Made by a program: the position numbers and the translations under genes | From: GYS-P2D sp964414425 | GTDB lineage: Bacteria > Bacteroidota > Bacteroidia > Chitinophagales > Saprospiraceae | DNA length: 60,545 nucleotides | Assembly (NCBI GenBank): GCA_964414425.1 | Contig: CAYPWL010000022.1 | Location: 1-60,545, forward strand | Direction of reading: 5' to 3' | Shown here: in pieces, positions 18,921 through 28,659 of the stretch | How positions within the stretch are numbered: the stretch's first letter is position 1 | How the letters are laid out: each line of letters starts with the position of its first letter | Notes under the pieces: generated by a model | Database searches by the model: none | What the model was told of the DNA's origin: nothing | What the model saw: only the letters and a program-made list of their open reading frames with translations

Positions 18921-20210
18921 ATGTATAAAGTAAAAGATATCAACTTGGCCGAATGGGGTCGCAAAGAAATAGAGTTAGCAGAAGCAGAAATGCCTGGATT
19001 AATGGCACTACGAGATGAGTATGGTGCTACCAAGCCTCTAAAAGGTGCTCGCATTGCTGGCTGTCTTCATATGACGATTCAAACCGCTGTATTAATAGAG
19101 ACCTTAGTGGAGCTAGGAGCAGAGGTCACTTGGTCTTCGTGTAATATATTCTCTACGCAAGATCACGCTGCCGCAGCTATCGCTAAGGCGGGAGTGCCAG
19201 TATATGCTTGGAAAGGCATGTCAGAAGAAGAGTTCTGGTGGGCTATAGAGCAAACACTTTTCGCTTTTGAGGGTGATAAGCCGCTCAACATGATCTTGGA
19301 TGACGGTGGAGACCTTACTAATATCGTGCTTGACAAGCACCCCGAGCTTGTAGCTGGTATCAAAGGGTTAAGTGAAGAAACTACTACTGGAGTTCACAGA
19401 CTCTACGAAAGAGAAATCAATGGAACCTTAGCACTTCCTGCTATTAACGTTAATGACTCTGTAACTAAATCAAAGTTTGATAATAAGTACGGATGTAAAG
19501 AATCATGTGTTGATGCGATACGTCGTGCTACAGATATCATGATGGCAGGTAAGGTTGCCGTCGTTGCAGGATATGGTGATGTAGGGAAGGGGTCAGCGGC
19601 TTCTCTCAGAGGAGCAGGTTGCCGGGTAATCGTAACTGAGATTGACCCAATTTGTGCATTACAGGCCGCTATGGATGGCTACGCAGTTAAGAAGATGTCT
19701 AATGCTCTACCAGAGGCTAACATCATAGTAACAGCGACAGGAAATAAAGATGTCATCAACGAGGAGCACTTTAAGATGATGAAGGATAAAGCCATAGTTT
19801 GTAACATTGGTCATTTTGATAATGAGATCAATATGGCATGGTTGAATGAAACATATGGTGATAGTAAAATCGAAATCAAACCACAGGTAGATAAGTACGT
19901 TGTGGATGGCAAAGACATAATCGTTTTAGCAGAGGGAAGATTAGTAAACCTTGGTTGCGCTACAGGTCACCCATCATTTGTTATGTCCAATTCATTTACT
20001 AACCAGACGTTAGCTCAACTTGAGCTTTGGGAAAATTCTGATAAGTACGAGAACAAGGTTTACACCTTGCCTAAGCACTTAGATGAGAAAGTAGCTTATC
20101 TACATCTCGATAAAATAGGCGCTGAATTAGAGGAGCTGTCTAAAGAGCAAGCAGACTATATCAATGTGCCTAAAGAAGGTCCATATAAACCAGAATATTA
20201 TAGATATTAA
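18921..20210 (+). CDS. ahcY: Adenosylhomocysteinase
   Basis: A 429-residue S-adenosylhomocysteine hydrolase, which splits SAH to adenosine and homocysteine and keeps methyltransferases from product inhibition. Seen: SCNIFSTQDHAAAAIA, the NAD-binding GYGDVGKGSA, and the conserved end GPYKPEYYRY. The length fits the family form without the roughly 40-residue insertion. metK follows 25 bases later, so both halves of the activated-methyl cycle are probably co-transcribed. I see no SAM or SAH riboswitch fold in the 55 bases between the upstream terminator and the start. Confidence 0.97.
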   Translation: MYKVKDINLAEWGRKEIELAEAEMPGLMALRDEYGATKPLKGARIAGCLHMTIQTAVLIETLVELGAEVTWSSCNIFSTQDHAAAAIAKAGVPVYAWKGMSEEEFWWAIEQTLFAFEGDKPLNMILDDGGDLTNIVLDKHPELVAGIKGLSEETTTGVHRLYEREINGTLALPAINVNDSVTKSKFDNKYGCKESCVDAIRRATDIMMAGKVAVVAGYGDVGKGSAASLRGAGCRVIVTEIDPICALQAAMDGYAVKKMSNALPEANIIVTATGNKDVINEEHFKMMKDKAIVCNIGHFDNEINMAWLNETYGDSKIEIKPQVDKYVVDGKDIIVLAEGRLVNLGCATGHPSFVMSNSFTNQTLAQLELWENSDKYENKVYTLPKHLDEKVAYLHLDKIGAELEELSKEQADYINVPKEGPYKPEYYRY

Positions 20211-20235
20211 TTACTCGATATATTAAAAAATATTA

Positions 20236-21528
20236 ATGCCTTATTTATTTACTTCTGAGTCTGTTTCTGAAGGACACCCTGACAAAGTAGCTGATCAAAT
20301 TAGTGATGCACTTATTGATCATTTTTTAGCTTTTGATCCGAGTTCTAAAGTTGCTTGTGAGACGCTCGTAACGACTGGTCAAGTAGTTTTAGCAGGTGAG
20401 GTTAATACTGATACATACTTAGATGTGCAGACTATCGCTCGAGATGTGATACGCAAGATAGGTTATACTAAAGCAGAGTATATGTTTGAGGCTAACTCTT
20501 GCGGGGTATTTAGCGCTATACATGAGCAGTCATCGGACATTAATCAAGGAGTCGATCGTAAGGCAGCCAATGATTTTGAGTCAAAGGCTAATGCACAAGG
20601 AGCAGGAGACCAAGGTATGATGTTTGGCTATGCGACCACTGAGTGTGAGAATTATATGCCCTTACCTCTGTATTTGTCACACCTTATACTTGAGGAGTTA
20701 GCAGAAGTACGTAGAGAGAATAAGCGCATTAAGTACTTAAGACCTGACGCTAAGTCTCAGGTTACTATAGAATATTCTGACGCTAATAAGCCATTAAGAA
20801 TTGATACGATTGTTGTGTCAACACAACATGATGACTTTGCAGAGGACGAGGAGATGCTTGCTAAGATTAAGAAAGACATCGTATCGTATGTCATACCTCG
20901 AGTGAAAAAAAGAGTATCTCCAAAGATTAAGAAACTATTTAAGTCTGACATAATCTACCACATCAATCCTACGGGTAAGTTTGTAATAGGTGGTCCTCAT
21001 GGTGATACAGGTCTTACAGGTCGTAAGATTATTGTAGATACCTATGGCGGTAAAGGAGCGCATGGTGGAGGTGCCTTCAGTGGTAAGGATCCATCTAAAG
21101 TTGATAGGTCTGCAGCATATGCGACACGTCATATCGCCAAGAATCTTGTTGCAGCCGGAGTGTGTGATGAAGTCTTAGTGCAAGTTTCTTATGCCATCGG
21201 TGTAGCTAAGCCTTGTGGTATCTTTGTTGATACTTATGGCACATGTAAGCTGAAAGGCGAAAATGGCAAAAAGCTTAAGGATAGTGTCATCGCAGAGCAT
21301 GTCAATTCAATATTTGATATGAGACCATATGCTATTGAACAGCGCTTCAATCTTCGTTCTCCGATATATTCTGAGACGGCAGCCTATGGACATATGGGTA
21401 GAGAATCAAAGAAGGTTACTAAGGTATTTGAGAATGCTGGACAGCGAAAAGAAGTAGAAGTTGAGCTATTCCCTTGGGAGAAACTTGACTACGTAGACCA
21501 GGTTCAGAAGGCTTTTAGTATAGCTTAA
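20236..21528 (+). CDS. metK: S-adenosylmethionine synthase
   Basis: A 430-residue enzyme that makes S-adenosylmethionine from methionine and ATP in the cytoplasm. It starts with TSESVSEGHPDKVADQISDA, has GAGDQGMMFGYA, and the loop GGKGAHGGGAFSGKDPSKVD, all signature sequences of MetK. It is somewhat longer than the roughly 385 residues of enterobacterial forms, as is common in Bacteroidota. It lies 25 bases downstream of ahcY and 12 bases upstream of the phosphatase gene. Confidence 0.97.
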   Translation: MPYLFTSESVSEGHPDKVADQISDALIDHFLAFDPSSKVACETLVTTGQVVLAGEVNTDTYLDVQTIARDVIRKIGYTKAEYMFEANSCGVFSAIHEQSSDINQGVDRKAANDFESKANAQGAGDQGMMFGYATTECENYMPLPLYLSHLILEELAEVRRENKRIKYLRPDAKSQVTIEYSDANKPLRIDTIVVSTQHDDFAEDEEMLAKIKKDIVSYVIPRVKKRVSPKIKKLFKSDIIYHINPTGKFVIGGPHGDTGLTGRKIIVDTYGGKGAHGGGAFSGKDPSKVDRSAAYATRHIAKNLVAAGVCDEVLVQVSYAIGVAKPCGIFVDTYGTCKLKGENGKKLKDSVIAEHVNSIFDMRPYAIEQRFNLRSPIYSETAAYGHMGRESKKVTKVFENAGQRKEVEVELFPWEKLDYVDQVQKAFSIA

Positions 21529-21540
21529 TTTTTGTGTAAC

Positions 21541-21990
21541 ATGAAGGTGCTGATGGTGTGCTTGGGCAACATATGTCGGAGCCCATTAGCTCACGGTATA
21601 TTACAAAGCCATATTGATGCTCTTAATTTAGATTGGGAGGTAGACTCTGCAGGTACCAGTGCTTGGCATGTCGGAAGGCAACCAGACCACAGGTCTATTG
21701 CTATAGCGAGAGATCATGGCATCGATATCAGTAATCAACGAGCACGTCAATTCACAAGCGTTGATTTAGAATACTATGATGTTATTTATGTCATGGACTC
21801 GTCTAATTACCAAAGTGTTAGACAGTTGGATCACACAAATCGTTATGCAAACAAAATAAAATTGTTACTCAATAACGTTTATCCAGAAGAAAATCGAGCG
21901 GTTCCCGATCCATACTATGACAATAACTTTCAGGAGGTATTTCTTATGGTCGAACAAGCGGTTAATAAGTTATTAGAGCAATACATTTGA
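21541..21990 (+). CDS. Low-molecular-weight protein-tyrosine phosphatase
   Basis: About 149 residues starting MKVLMVCLGNICRSP, the C(X)5R phosphatase loop, with the general-acid aspartate in VPDPYYDN near the C-terminus. It removes phosphate from protein tyrosine, or acts on arsenate in related enzymes; the CxGN(I)CRSP..DPY pattern favours a phosphatase. The ATG at 21541 is preferred over an in-frame TTG three codons earlier because it brings the P-loop to its normal distance from the N-terminus. It is 12 bases after metK and overlaps the next gene. Confidence 0.9.
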   Translation: MKVLMVCLGNICRSPLAHGILQSHIDALNLDWEVDSAGTSAWHVGRQPDHRSIAIARDHGIDISNQRARQFTSVDLEYYDVIYVMDSSNYQSVRQLDHTNRYANKIKLLLNNVYPEENRAVPDPYYDNNFQEVFLMVEQAVNKLLEQYI

Positions 21991-22472
21991 GTAAGTACAG
22001 ACTGTTTTTCATGGTATTATTGATGATTGGGGCGAATACGCTATGCAGTCAACCAAGCACAACATCAATAAACAGAGTACTTGATGAGATCAATGCGTTA
22101 AGAGCTAATGGATGCAATTGTGGAGATACATATATGCTCCCTGCGCCTCCACTCAAATGGAATGCTGAGCTCTATAATATCTCGAGACAGTATGCTCAGT
22201 ATCTCTATAAAAATAAGCTGTTCTCTCATACAACAAAAGATGGCCGCACTCTTGCGGATAGATTAGATCAAGTGGATTATCAATGGGCGCAAATAGGGGA
22301 GAACTTAGGGCAAGGCTATGACGATTTTTATGCGGTCTTGGACGCTTGGATAGAGAGCCCGAGTCACTGTAAGATGCTTATGAATCCGTCCGTAACAGAT
22401 TTCGGAATGTCTAAGTATTATGATTATTGGGTTCAGACATTTACTAAGCCTGCCGAATACGCCTCACATTAA
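21987..22472 (+). CDS. Secreted CAP (SCP/PR1) domain protein
   Basis: A 161-residue protein with a signal peptide and one CAP domain (INRVLDEINALRANG near residue 28; LKWNAELYNISRQYAQYL; FSHTTKDGRTLADRL; IGENLGQGYDD; AWIESPSHCKMLMNPSVTDFGM). The domain's conserved His and Glu are present. The molecular role of bacterial CAP proteins is mostly unknown. The start is probably TTG at 21987, overlapping the upstream TGA stop as TTGA; it supplies the basic n-region MSKYRLFF. The ATG at 22011 would lose both positive charges. Confidence 0.82.
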   Translation: MSKYRLFFMVLLMIGANTLCSQPSTTSINRVLDEINALRANGCNCGDTYMLPAPPLKWNAELYNISRQYAQYLYKNKLFSHTTKDGRTLADRLDQVDYQWAQIGENLGQGYDDFYAVLDAWIESPSHCKMLMNPSVTDFGMSKYYDYWVQTFTKPAEYASH

Positions 22473-22545
22473 AGAAATTATTTATTAGTCGGATTAATTT
22501 TAATAATTACCCGATACGATCGAAGTAGCAATCTGATTTCTCTTG

Positions 22546-22553
22546 TACATTTG
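22546..22553 (+). promoter_or_regulatory. Candidate -7 promoter box upstream of the 1405-residue T9SS protein
   Basis: TACATTTG matches TAnnTTTG exactly, in the 300-base gap between 22473 and 22772. It would give a leader of about 210 nt. No clear -33 TTTG is present. Nothing else recognisable is seen in this gap. Confidence 0.3.
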
Positions 22554-22772
22554 CCATCATTCTCCCTCCCATCTTTATATCCCTGATACAATAAAGTTTA
22601 AGGAATTAATAGTTGTAGCAAGTGCTTCAGCTAACCAAAAATGCAGAACTCAAAAACTTAATTACGTCCCCTCGTAATGTAATGTCTTAATCCCTACCCT
22701 GTTCATTGGACAAGTAACAACGGCTACTTCGGTTAAAGAAACTCGATCATTTTTTAACCAAAATTCACAACA

Positions 22773-25700
22773 ATGCCTATGAGCAAAGTTTACTCCTTAG
22801 GGAATAGAGCTATTTTACTTTGGCTTGTATTAACCATTATTTCACTATCTGGCTTGTCAGCGCAAGGTCTGACTTGTTTTGGCGAATTGCAAGCATCGTT
22901 AGATGACGCTTGCGAAATCGCTATCGACGCCAGTGATTTATTAGTCAGTGTGCCTCAACCCTTCGTAGAAAGGGATTATGAGATCACCGTGACGGCGCAA
23001 GAGGGATCATCATTAGACGGCGTCCGAGCAGAGATAAGTGGTGGGTTCTTACCGCTTAATGTTGGCTCAAGAATTCAATTTACAGAACCTGGCAACTTTA
23101 TAGTGTCAATCCGTAACACAAGAACGGGTGTTTCTTGTTGGGGCGAGTTCACTGTAGAAAATAAACTTCCACCAGTACTATTAGGTGACTGCATGTGTCC
23201 AGTAACTGCGACTGAGGTGTCGCCAGAATGTACTTTCACATGTGCTGACATCACTGATTTCATGGATAGTGACATGCTCAGTGCTGACCTGAATCCGATA
23301 TTTATGGATAATTGCGGTGAAGCAACTAATGTTTCACCCACAAATGTTCTTACTCAGGATGCGGAGTGTGGAGGGTATATAATTACCAGAACATGGAGCG
23401 CAAGTATGTTTTCTGAGTCTGGTATGAATTCGAGAGTAGTTGGATGTCAACAAAAATTTAGATTTATACCAATAGATAGCTCTACGATCACTTCCCCCAA
23501 GATAAAAGTGACTGTGGATTGTGGAACTGAAACAGATCCAGCGTCGCTCCGAAATTTCTTCTCCGATAATTCCCGATTTCCAAATGCCGATTTAGATGAG
23601 GCAATTAGATGTGCGTATCCTTCTGTACCTCTTAGTATAGATGGGCCGAGATTTGACACGACAGTTGTCACTGTACAAGTGACTCGTGATAGCACAAGTA
23701 TGCAAACTGTAGAAGTAGCCGATGGCATATTTCTGGATGGAGTAGTTCATCATGAGATCATGGTGGATAGCAGCTTTGAGGTTATAACTCGACTACCTAA
23801 TGTAAGACCACTTGGAGTGGATGATGCAGGTATTGAGAAGTTCTGCCAGGTATTCACGCAGTATAGTGATACTGACTTGATCTTCCCTGATGCCAACTGC
23901 CCTAATTCTTACAAATTTGTAAGAACATGGAAACACGTTAACTGGTGTACTCGAGATATATGGGAAGACACTCAGATTATTAAAGTTGAGGATGCTGAAG
24001 GACCGGTATTTACGACGCCACTTATTGATAGCCCTATCTCTACTGGACCATGGGTATGTACAGCGGACTTACAAGTACCAAGCCCTATTGACACTACTAC
24101 AAGTGATAACTGTAGTGCAATCAATGATATCACATGGAGTGCTAGCGCAGCTTTATCTGATGGCTCAGTATTGATTGCTGATGCATCAAACGGTTTTACT
24201 CTACGTAGTTTGCCTTTGGGTTCACATACGATCACATATGAACTCATGGATGAGTGCGGCAATATATCAACAGGAGCTACTTCTGTGACAGTTGTAGATG
24301 GAGTCAGCCCGAATATTCTTGCTAAAAACAAAATCATTGTAAGCATCTCCTCAACAGGTGACGAGTGCTCTGCTAAAGTTACTCCGGACAATATTGATGT
24401 AGGGACTTTCGACGCTTGTGATCAAGAGCTATTGTTGGAAGTGAGAAGATTTGAAGGAGGGACATTTGGCGCCTATGTTCGATTTACTCAAGACGATATT
24501 ACAAGCAGAGATTCAAGTGGTGTTTCATTTGGTGAACATATGGTAGAATTACGAGCTACAGACAACGCTGGCAATAGCAGCTTAGGATGGACACTTGTAA
24601 GAATAGAGGATAAGACAGGAAGTCTTGATGTTGAGTGTGGCCCATTGACGATTAACTTAGGATGTGAGGATAACTTAGAGGAGGCTCTAATGGATTCTAC
24701 CAATATGCCTATAGCACGATTCACGTCATGTGCCGTTTCACAATTAGACATAGACTTTGCCATTATACGCAATGATATCAACAGTATATGTAATGTTGGA
24801 AGTGCCGAGGTAGCGTATTTCATAAGTGGAGAGACTGACACAATCTGTATTAAGCAATTTAATTTTGGCGATATTGATGCGGTAAGCTTCAATTTTCCTT
24901 CATCAGAATTAACAGTGGATTGCGCAGATCAAGACTTTGGAGACGTAATCATCTCTGGGGCTACTTGTAACAATATCGTTCAGACTGTTGACGAAGAGGT
25001 TTTTGCAGCAGTTGGCGGCGAAGGATTCTGTAGAAAAATCATTAGAACATTTACCATTATCGATTGGTGTGTTTTTGATGCTGGCTCTGATAGCGACGCT
25101 GGTATGACTACCTTCCAACAGACGATACTTGTAACGGACAATACTAATCCTGTGGTTGTATGCGATTCGCCTACATTCTCTGTAGGTGCTGATTGTGGCT
25201 TATCTGGTATTACTTTGTCTGCTACTGGTGCAGATGCGGGTTGTACTGATGCACTCACATGGACTGCCAGAGTAGATATAGATGGAGATGATATTTTCGA
25301 TCTTACTATTGATCCTACTGTCATTGATAGTGTAGCTTCTATCACGATAGATACTATGCTCATGCCAGGAACCTATAACGTACTGTGGACAGCTGAAGAT
25401 GACTGCAATAATACAGCAGAGGAACTTTGTCAATTCACTATTGTAGATGATGTGGCTCCAGTAGCTTCATGCGTACGTAGTATATCAACTTCAATAGGTG
25501 ATGATGGCATGGTAACTATATGGGCTGTTGATTTTGATATGAATGGCAGTAGTACAGATGCATGCGGTGGAGCCTTGACTTACTCATTTAGTGGCGAGGA
25601 TAGAAACCTCTCGAGTATAAGCTTAACATGTGATAGCATTCCTAATGGCATTACAGTTAATCGAGAATTGATGGTGTGGGTGTGGGATGAGTCAGATAAT

Positions 25701-26990
25701 AGAAGCTTTTGCATAGTCAACTATAGAGTAGATGATAATGCTGGTGTATGTGATGATGTTCTCACTGGCAATTCTGCTATCTCAGGTAAGGTGACTACGG
25801 CTATGGGCGATGACTTAGAGTCAGCTAATATATTTACTACAGCGGCAAGCGCTGCGTACAATAGTCAGACCGCTACAGATATAGCTGGAGATTACGTTTT
25901 CAATGATAATCCTAACTACCAAGACTATACGATTACGGCGACCAAGGATGACGATTACCTCAATGGTGTGAGCACGCTTGACTTAGTATTGATCCAGCAG
26001 TACATACTGGGGATGAGATCGTTTGATACGCCGTATCAAGTCATTGCAGCTGATGTTAATGGTGATGAGCGAGTATCTTCTTTAGATTTAGTGGATATCA
26101 GAAGATTGATATTGGGTACTACTGATCAATTAACCGCTGAGAAGTCTTGGGTATTCCTCGATGCTAACCAGGGATTTGGCTCCGTGGATAATCCATGGCC
26201 ACTTAACGAAACGATCAATGTTGATGATCTTCAGTCTAATGAGCTCAATAAGCACTTCACCGCAGTTAAGTTAGGTGATGTCAATGGTAACGCAATAGCT
26301 AATGCAGCTCTTGCAGGTACAAGACGTGGCCGTACTACCGAGATGAACATAAACGATGTTCAACTTCAAGCCAATGAAGCTACGGAGATCGTACTCACAC
26401 AGGCATATGCTGAGACTATGTATGGATTTCAAGTATCTATGGACGTTAAGGGATTAGAGATTGAGTCTATTGGGGTTAATGGAGAGGAACTCCCATCATC
26501 TCATTACACGATCGATAATAATGTATTAAAGCTCTCAGATGTCTATCCTGCAGGTATACAGGGTATTGAGATTACCCTCCATGTGATACCACAACAAGAT
26601 ATGATGACTTCGTCTGCAATCAAGTTCGACGATTCTCAGATCCGCTCCGAAATATATGTTAAAGAGTCTCTCGAAAGTGTTGAGTTAACACTTAAGTACA
26701 ATGAATCTCCATCTGCCATACAGAGCAGACAGTTTCAATTGTATCAGAATGAACCTAATCCATTCAGCAACTCAACATCGATTGGGTTTTACATAGATCA
26801 GCCTTCTGTGGTTGAGCTATCAATATTTGATATGACAGGGCGTCAGCTCTATTATAATAAACAAAATTACACCTCAGGACAACATTCTATGATTATAGAT
26901 CAGTCTGATTTGAATAGCAAAGGCTTGCTATACTATCAGTTGAGCGCTGGCGATAAGGTCGCAACTAAGCGTATGATCATCATGGAGTAG
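22773..26990 (+). CDS. Large T9SS-secreted surface protein with HYR-like and dockerin-like domains
   Basis: A 1405-residue protein with a signal peptide ending near LSAQ (31), then a long cysteine-containing region with several HYR/Ig-like segments (for example LRSLPLGSHTITYELMDECGN and TMLMPGTYNVLWTAEDDCNN), a dockerin-like pair of EF-hand motifs (about 1064-1115; AADVNGDERVSSLDLVDIRRL), the VKLGDVNGNA segment, and a type A T9SS sorting domain (1323-1405; NEPNPFSNST..KRMIIME). It is expected on the cell surface or released. The ATG at 22779 is an alternative start two codons in. No catalytic motif is visible; an adhesive or matrix role is inferred. Confidence 0.88.
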   Translation: MPMSKVYSLGNRAILLWLVLTIISLSGLSAQGLTCFGELQASLDDACEIAIDASDLLVSVPQPFVERDYEITVTAQEGSSLDGVRAEISGGFLPLNVGSRIQFTEPGNFIVSIRNTRTGVSCWGEFTVENKLPPVLLGDCMCPVTATEVSPECTFTCADITDFMDSDMLSADLNPIFMDNCGEATNVSPTNVLTQDAECGGYIITRTWSASMFSESGMNSRVVGCQQKFRFIPIDSSTITSPKIKVTVDCGTETDPASLRNFFSDNSRFPNADLDEAIRCAYPSVPLSIDGPRFDTTVVTVQVTRDSTSMQTVEVADGIFLDGVVHHEIMVDSSFEVITRLPNVRPLGVDDAGIEKFCQVFTQYSDTDLIFPDANCPNSYKFVRTWKHVNWCTRDIWEDTQIIKVEDAEGPVFTTPLIDSPISTGPWVCTADLQVPSPIDTTTSDNCSAINDITWSASAALSDGSVLIADASNGFTLRSLPLGSHTITYELMDECGNISTGATSVTVVDGVSPNILAKNKIIVSISSTGDECSAKVTPDNIDVGTFDACDQELLLEVRRFEGGTFGAYVRFTQDDITSRDSSGVSFGEHMVELRATDNAGNSSLGWTLVRIEDKTGSLDVECGPLTINLGCEDNLEEALMDSTNMPIARFTSCAVSQLDIDFAIIRNDINSICNVGSAEVAYFISGETDTICIKQFNFGDIDAVSFNFPSSELTVDCADQDFGDVIISGATCNNIVQTVDEEVFAAVGGEGFCRKIIRTFTIIDWCVFDAGSDSDAGMTTFQQTILVTDNTNPVVVCDSPTFSVGADCGLSGITLSATGADAGCTDALTWTARVDIDGDDIFDLTIDPTVIDSVASITIDTMLMPGTYNVLWTAEDDCNNTAEELCQFTIVDDVAPVASCVRSISTSIGDDGMVTIWAVDFDMNGSSTDACGGALTYSFSGEDRNLSSISLTCDSIPNGITVNRELMVWVWDESDNRSFCIVNYRVDDNAGVCDDVLTGNSAISGKVTTAMGDDLESANIFTTAASAAYNSQTATDIAGDYVFNDNPNYQDYTITATKDDDYLNGVSTLDLVLIQQYILGMRSFDTPYQVIAADVNGDERVSSLDLVDIRRLILGTTDQLTAEKSWVFLDANQGFGSVDNPWPLNETINVDDLQSNELNKHFTAVKLGDVNGNAIANAALAGTRRGRTTEMNINDVQLQANEATEIVLTQAYAETMYGFQVSMDVKGLEIESIGVNGEELPSSHYTIDNNVLKLSDVYPAGIQGIEITLHVIPQQDMMTSSAIKFDDSQIRSEIYVKESLESVELTLKYNESPSAIQSRQFQLYQNEPNPFSNSTSIGFYIDQPSVVELSIFDMTGRQLYYNKQNYTSGQHSMIIDQSDLNSKGLLYYQLSAGDKVATKRMIIME

Positions 26991-27028
26991 ATCCGAGCAG
27001 GTGGATGTTAGCGAATGTAGATAAGTAA

Positions 27029-27060
27029 GGGTTGAGAGTTTACGCTCTCAACCCTTTTTT
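27029..27060 (+). terminator. Terminator after the 1405-residue T9SS gene
   Basis: GGGTTGAGAG and CTCTCAACCC pair perfectly over 10 bases with a 6-base loop and are followed by six T. The converging fadL-like gene ends just beyond. Confidence 0.9.
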
Positions 27061-27061
27061 A

Positions 27062-28540
27062 TTATAGCTTATAACCAAGTGTCAAGGCTAATTGAGTTAT
27101 CCTACCATCAAAGCCGACCGATTGATTATTGGATGCGTCAAGTAATCTGAATGGAGTAAAGGTCTGACTCTGCTGTCTTGTGCTTACGCCAAGGTCTACG
27201 TACCATTTGTTCTCTCTCCATCCGAGTCCACCATTGAGTTGGAGATCCACATCGGCCAGATTACTATCCGAAAAAGGGGCTTGCAAAAGACCAGTACCCA
27301 CTCTTACTCTAAACTTATTGATAGCCAGCTCTGTGCCAAGTCTGATATTAATAGACTGTGTGAGTTGATCACTGATTTCTCCGTTTAGATCATCTTCAAA
27401 AAACTGATCTACCGGATCATTAGAATTAGCGGTAAGATTGAAGCTACTACTACTATAATCAATGTACTCAAGCTCACCAGTAAAGAATCCTTTCAGTTTC
27501 CCAGCTCGGTAGACAGTACTTATGCCTGCCAGTGCACGCCATGGTGTCTGTAGAGAATATTCAAATTCTCCCTGCGGAGATTCCGAGATCAAGCCATCAA
27601 CATTAACATCATCGGTGAAAAAGTCCAATGATGTGCTAAATACATCGGTCAGTACGAGCCACGTAGGGCTATGGATCGCCGCCGATAACCGAATCTTTTG
27701 ATTAAGCTTATATATTAAACCTCCCTTGAAGTTAACTCCTGAGCCAGAAGTATTTAGGTTTTGGATGAACTGGAAATCAAAGAAATTAGGGACGATCGAG
27801 AACAGATCCTCTTCGAGATAAACCCGACGTTCATCAAAGTTTACAATAGGAAAACCTATAGTAGCACCAAAAGATAGCTTCTCGTTATGATTAGCAGCGA
27901 CGCTTATAAAGAATTCGCGATAGGCACCAGAGCGCTGAATAGTCTCGACTTTTAGAATCTCTTCTTCAAAAGTGAAAAAATCACTCTCGTAAAATGTATC
28001 ACCGTCATCGTCGGAGATGAGATCTACATCAAATGCAAGTCCGCCCTCAAAAGGATCAAGCTCATCTATGGTTCTTAAGTTGGCTTGCTCTAAGAAGCGT
28101 TCAGTTCGGGTGCCGGGGGTAATACCGTCATATAGTATGTTATCATTGAAATCGGCGAGCTGATTAAGACCTAATGAAAAATTGATTCTCTTGAGTTTTC
28201 TGCGACCAGTCTCAGAGGTGATTACTAAGCCTAAGTTGCTCAATTTAAATCCGAGAGTATCTCTGTTGGCGGTATCACCGCCGAGTGTAGCATCAGTGCT
28301 CACGATAGGGACCCCAAAGCCTAATACAATTTCTGATTTCCTAAATTCCGCTATGCCGGCAGGATTGACGGTAGCAACAGACACGTCAGCTCCTAATGGC
28401 CCCATAGAACCTCCCGCGCCCAACGATCGAGCGGTGTTCTGTTGTGGCAGGAATGAATACCGTACAGCATCATCTATAGTCTGTGCAGTGGAGAAATGAC
28501 TGATTACTATTAATAGAAGAACAATGACTAATCGTATCAT
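27062..28540 (-). CDS. OmpP1/FadL/TodX-like outer-membrane transporter
   Basis: A 492-residue protein with a signal peptide (MIRLVIVLLLIVISHFSTAQ) followed by TARSLGAGGSMGPLGADVSVATVNPAG, close to the N-terminal hatch sequence of Bacteroidota FadL/OmpP1-like barrels, and many amphipathic beta strands ending in LALTLGYKL, a typical barrel end. Such proteins let hydrophobic compounds such as long-chain fatty acids cross the outer membrane; the cargo here is unknown. It is convergent with the T9SS gene and monocistronic by appearance. Confidence 0.8.
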   Translation of the reverse strand: MIRLVIVLLLIVISHFSTAQTIDDAVRYSFLPQQNTARSLGAGGSMGPLGADVSVATVNPAGIAEFRKSEIVLGFGVPIVSTDATLGGDTANRDTLGFKLSNLGLVITSETGRRKLKRINFSLGLNQLADFNDNILYDGITPGTRTERFLEQANLRTIDELDPFEGGLAFDVDLISDDDGDTFYESDFFTFEEEILKVETIQRSGAYREFFISVAANHNEKLSFGATIGFPIVNFDERRVYLEEDLFSIVPNFFDFQFIQNLNTSGSGVNFKGGLIYKLNQKIRLSAAIHSPTWLVLTDVFSTSLDFFTDDVNVDGLISESPQGEFEYSLQTPWRALAGISTVYRAGKLKGFFTGELEYIDYSSSSFNLTANSNDPVDQFFEDDLNGEISDQLTQSINIRLGTELAINKFRVRVGTGLLQAPFSDSNLADVDLQLNGGLGWRENKWYVDLGVSTRQQSQTFTPFRLLDASNNQSVGFDGRITQLALTLGYKL

Positions 28541-28598
28541 ATAGGGGGATAAATTCTTGGAATGTTAATGTAAGAATAAGTATAGAACGAAAAATATC

Positions 28599-28634
28599 AA
28601 AAAAAAATGGGTGATGGCTAATGCCACCACCCAT
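28599..28634 (-). terminator. Terminator after the Ser/Arg-tailed protein gene
   Basis: On the minus strand ATGGGTGGTGGC pairs with GCCATCACCCAT (one G-T) around an ATTA loop, followed by a T-run of at least seven. It ends 26 bases after the gene. Confidence 0.85.
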
Positions 28635-28659
28635 GTACTGTAACTATATGTTGTCGACC

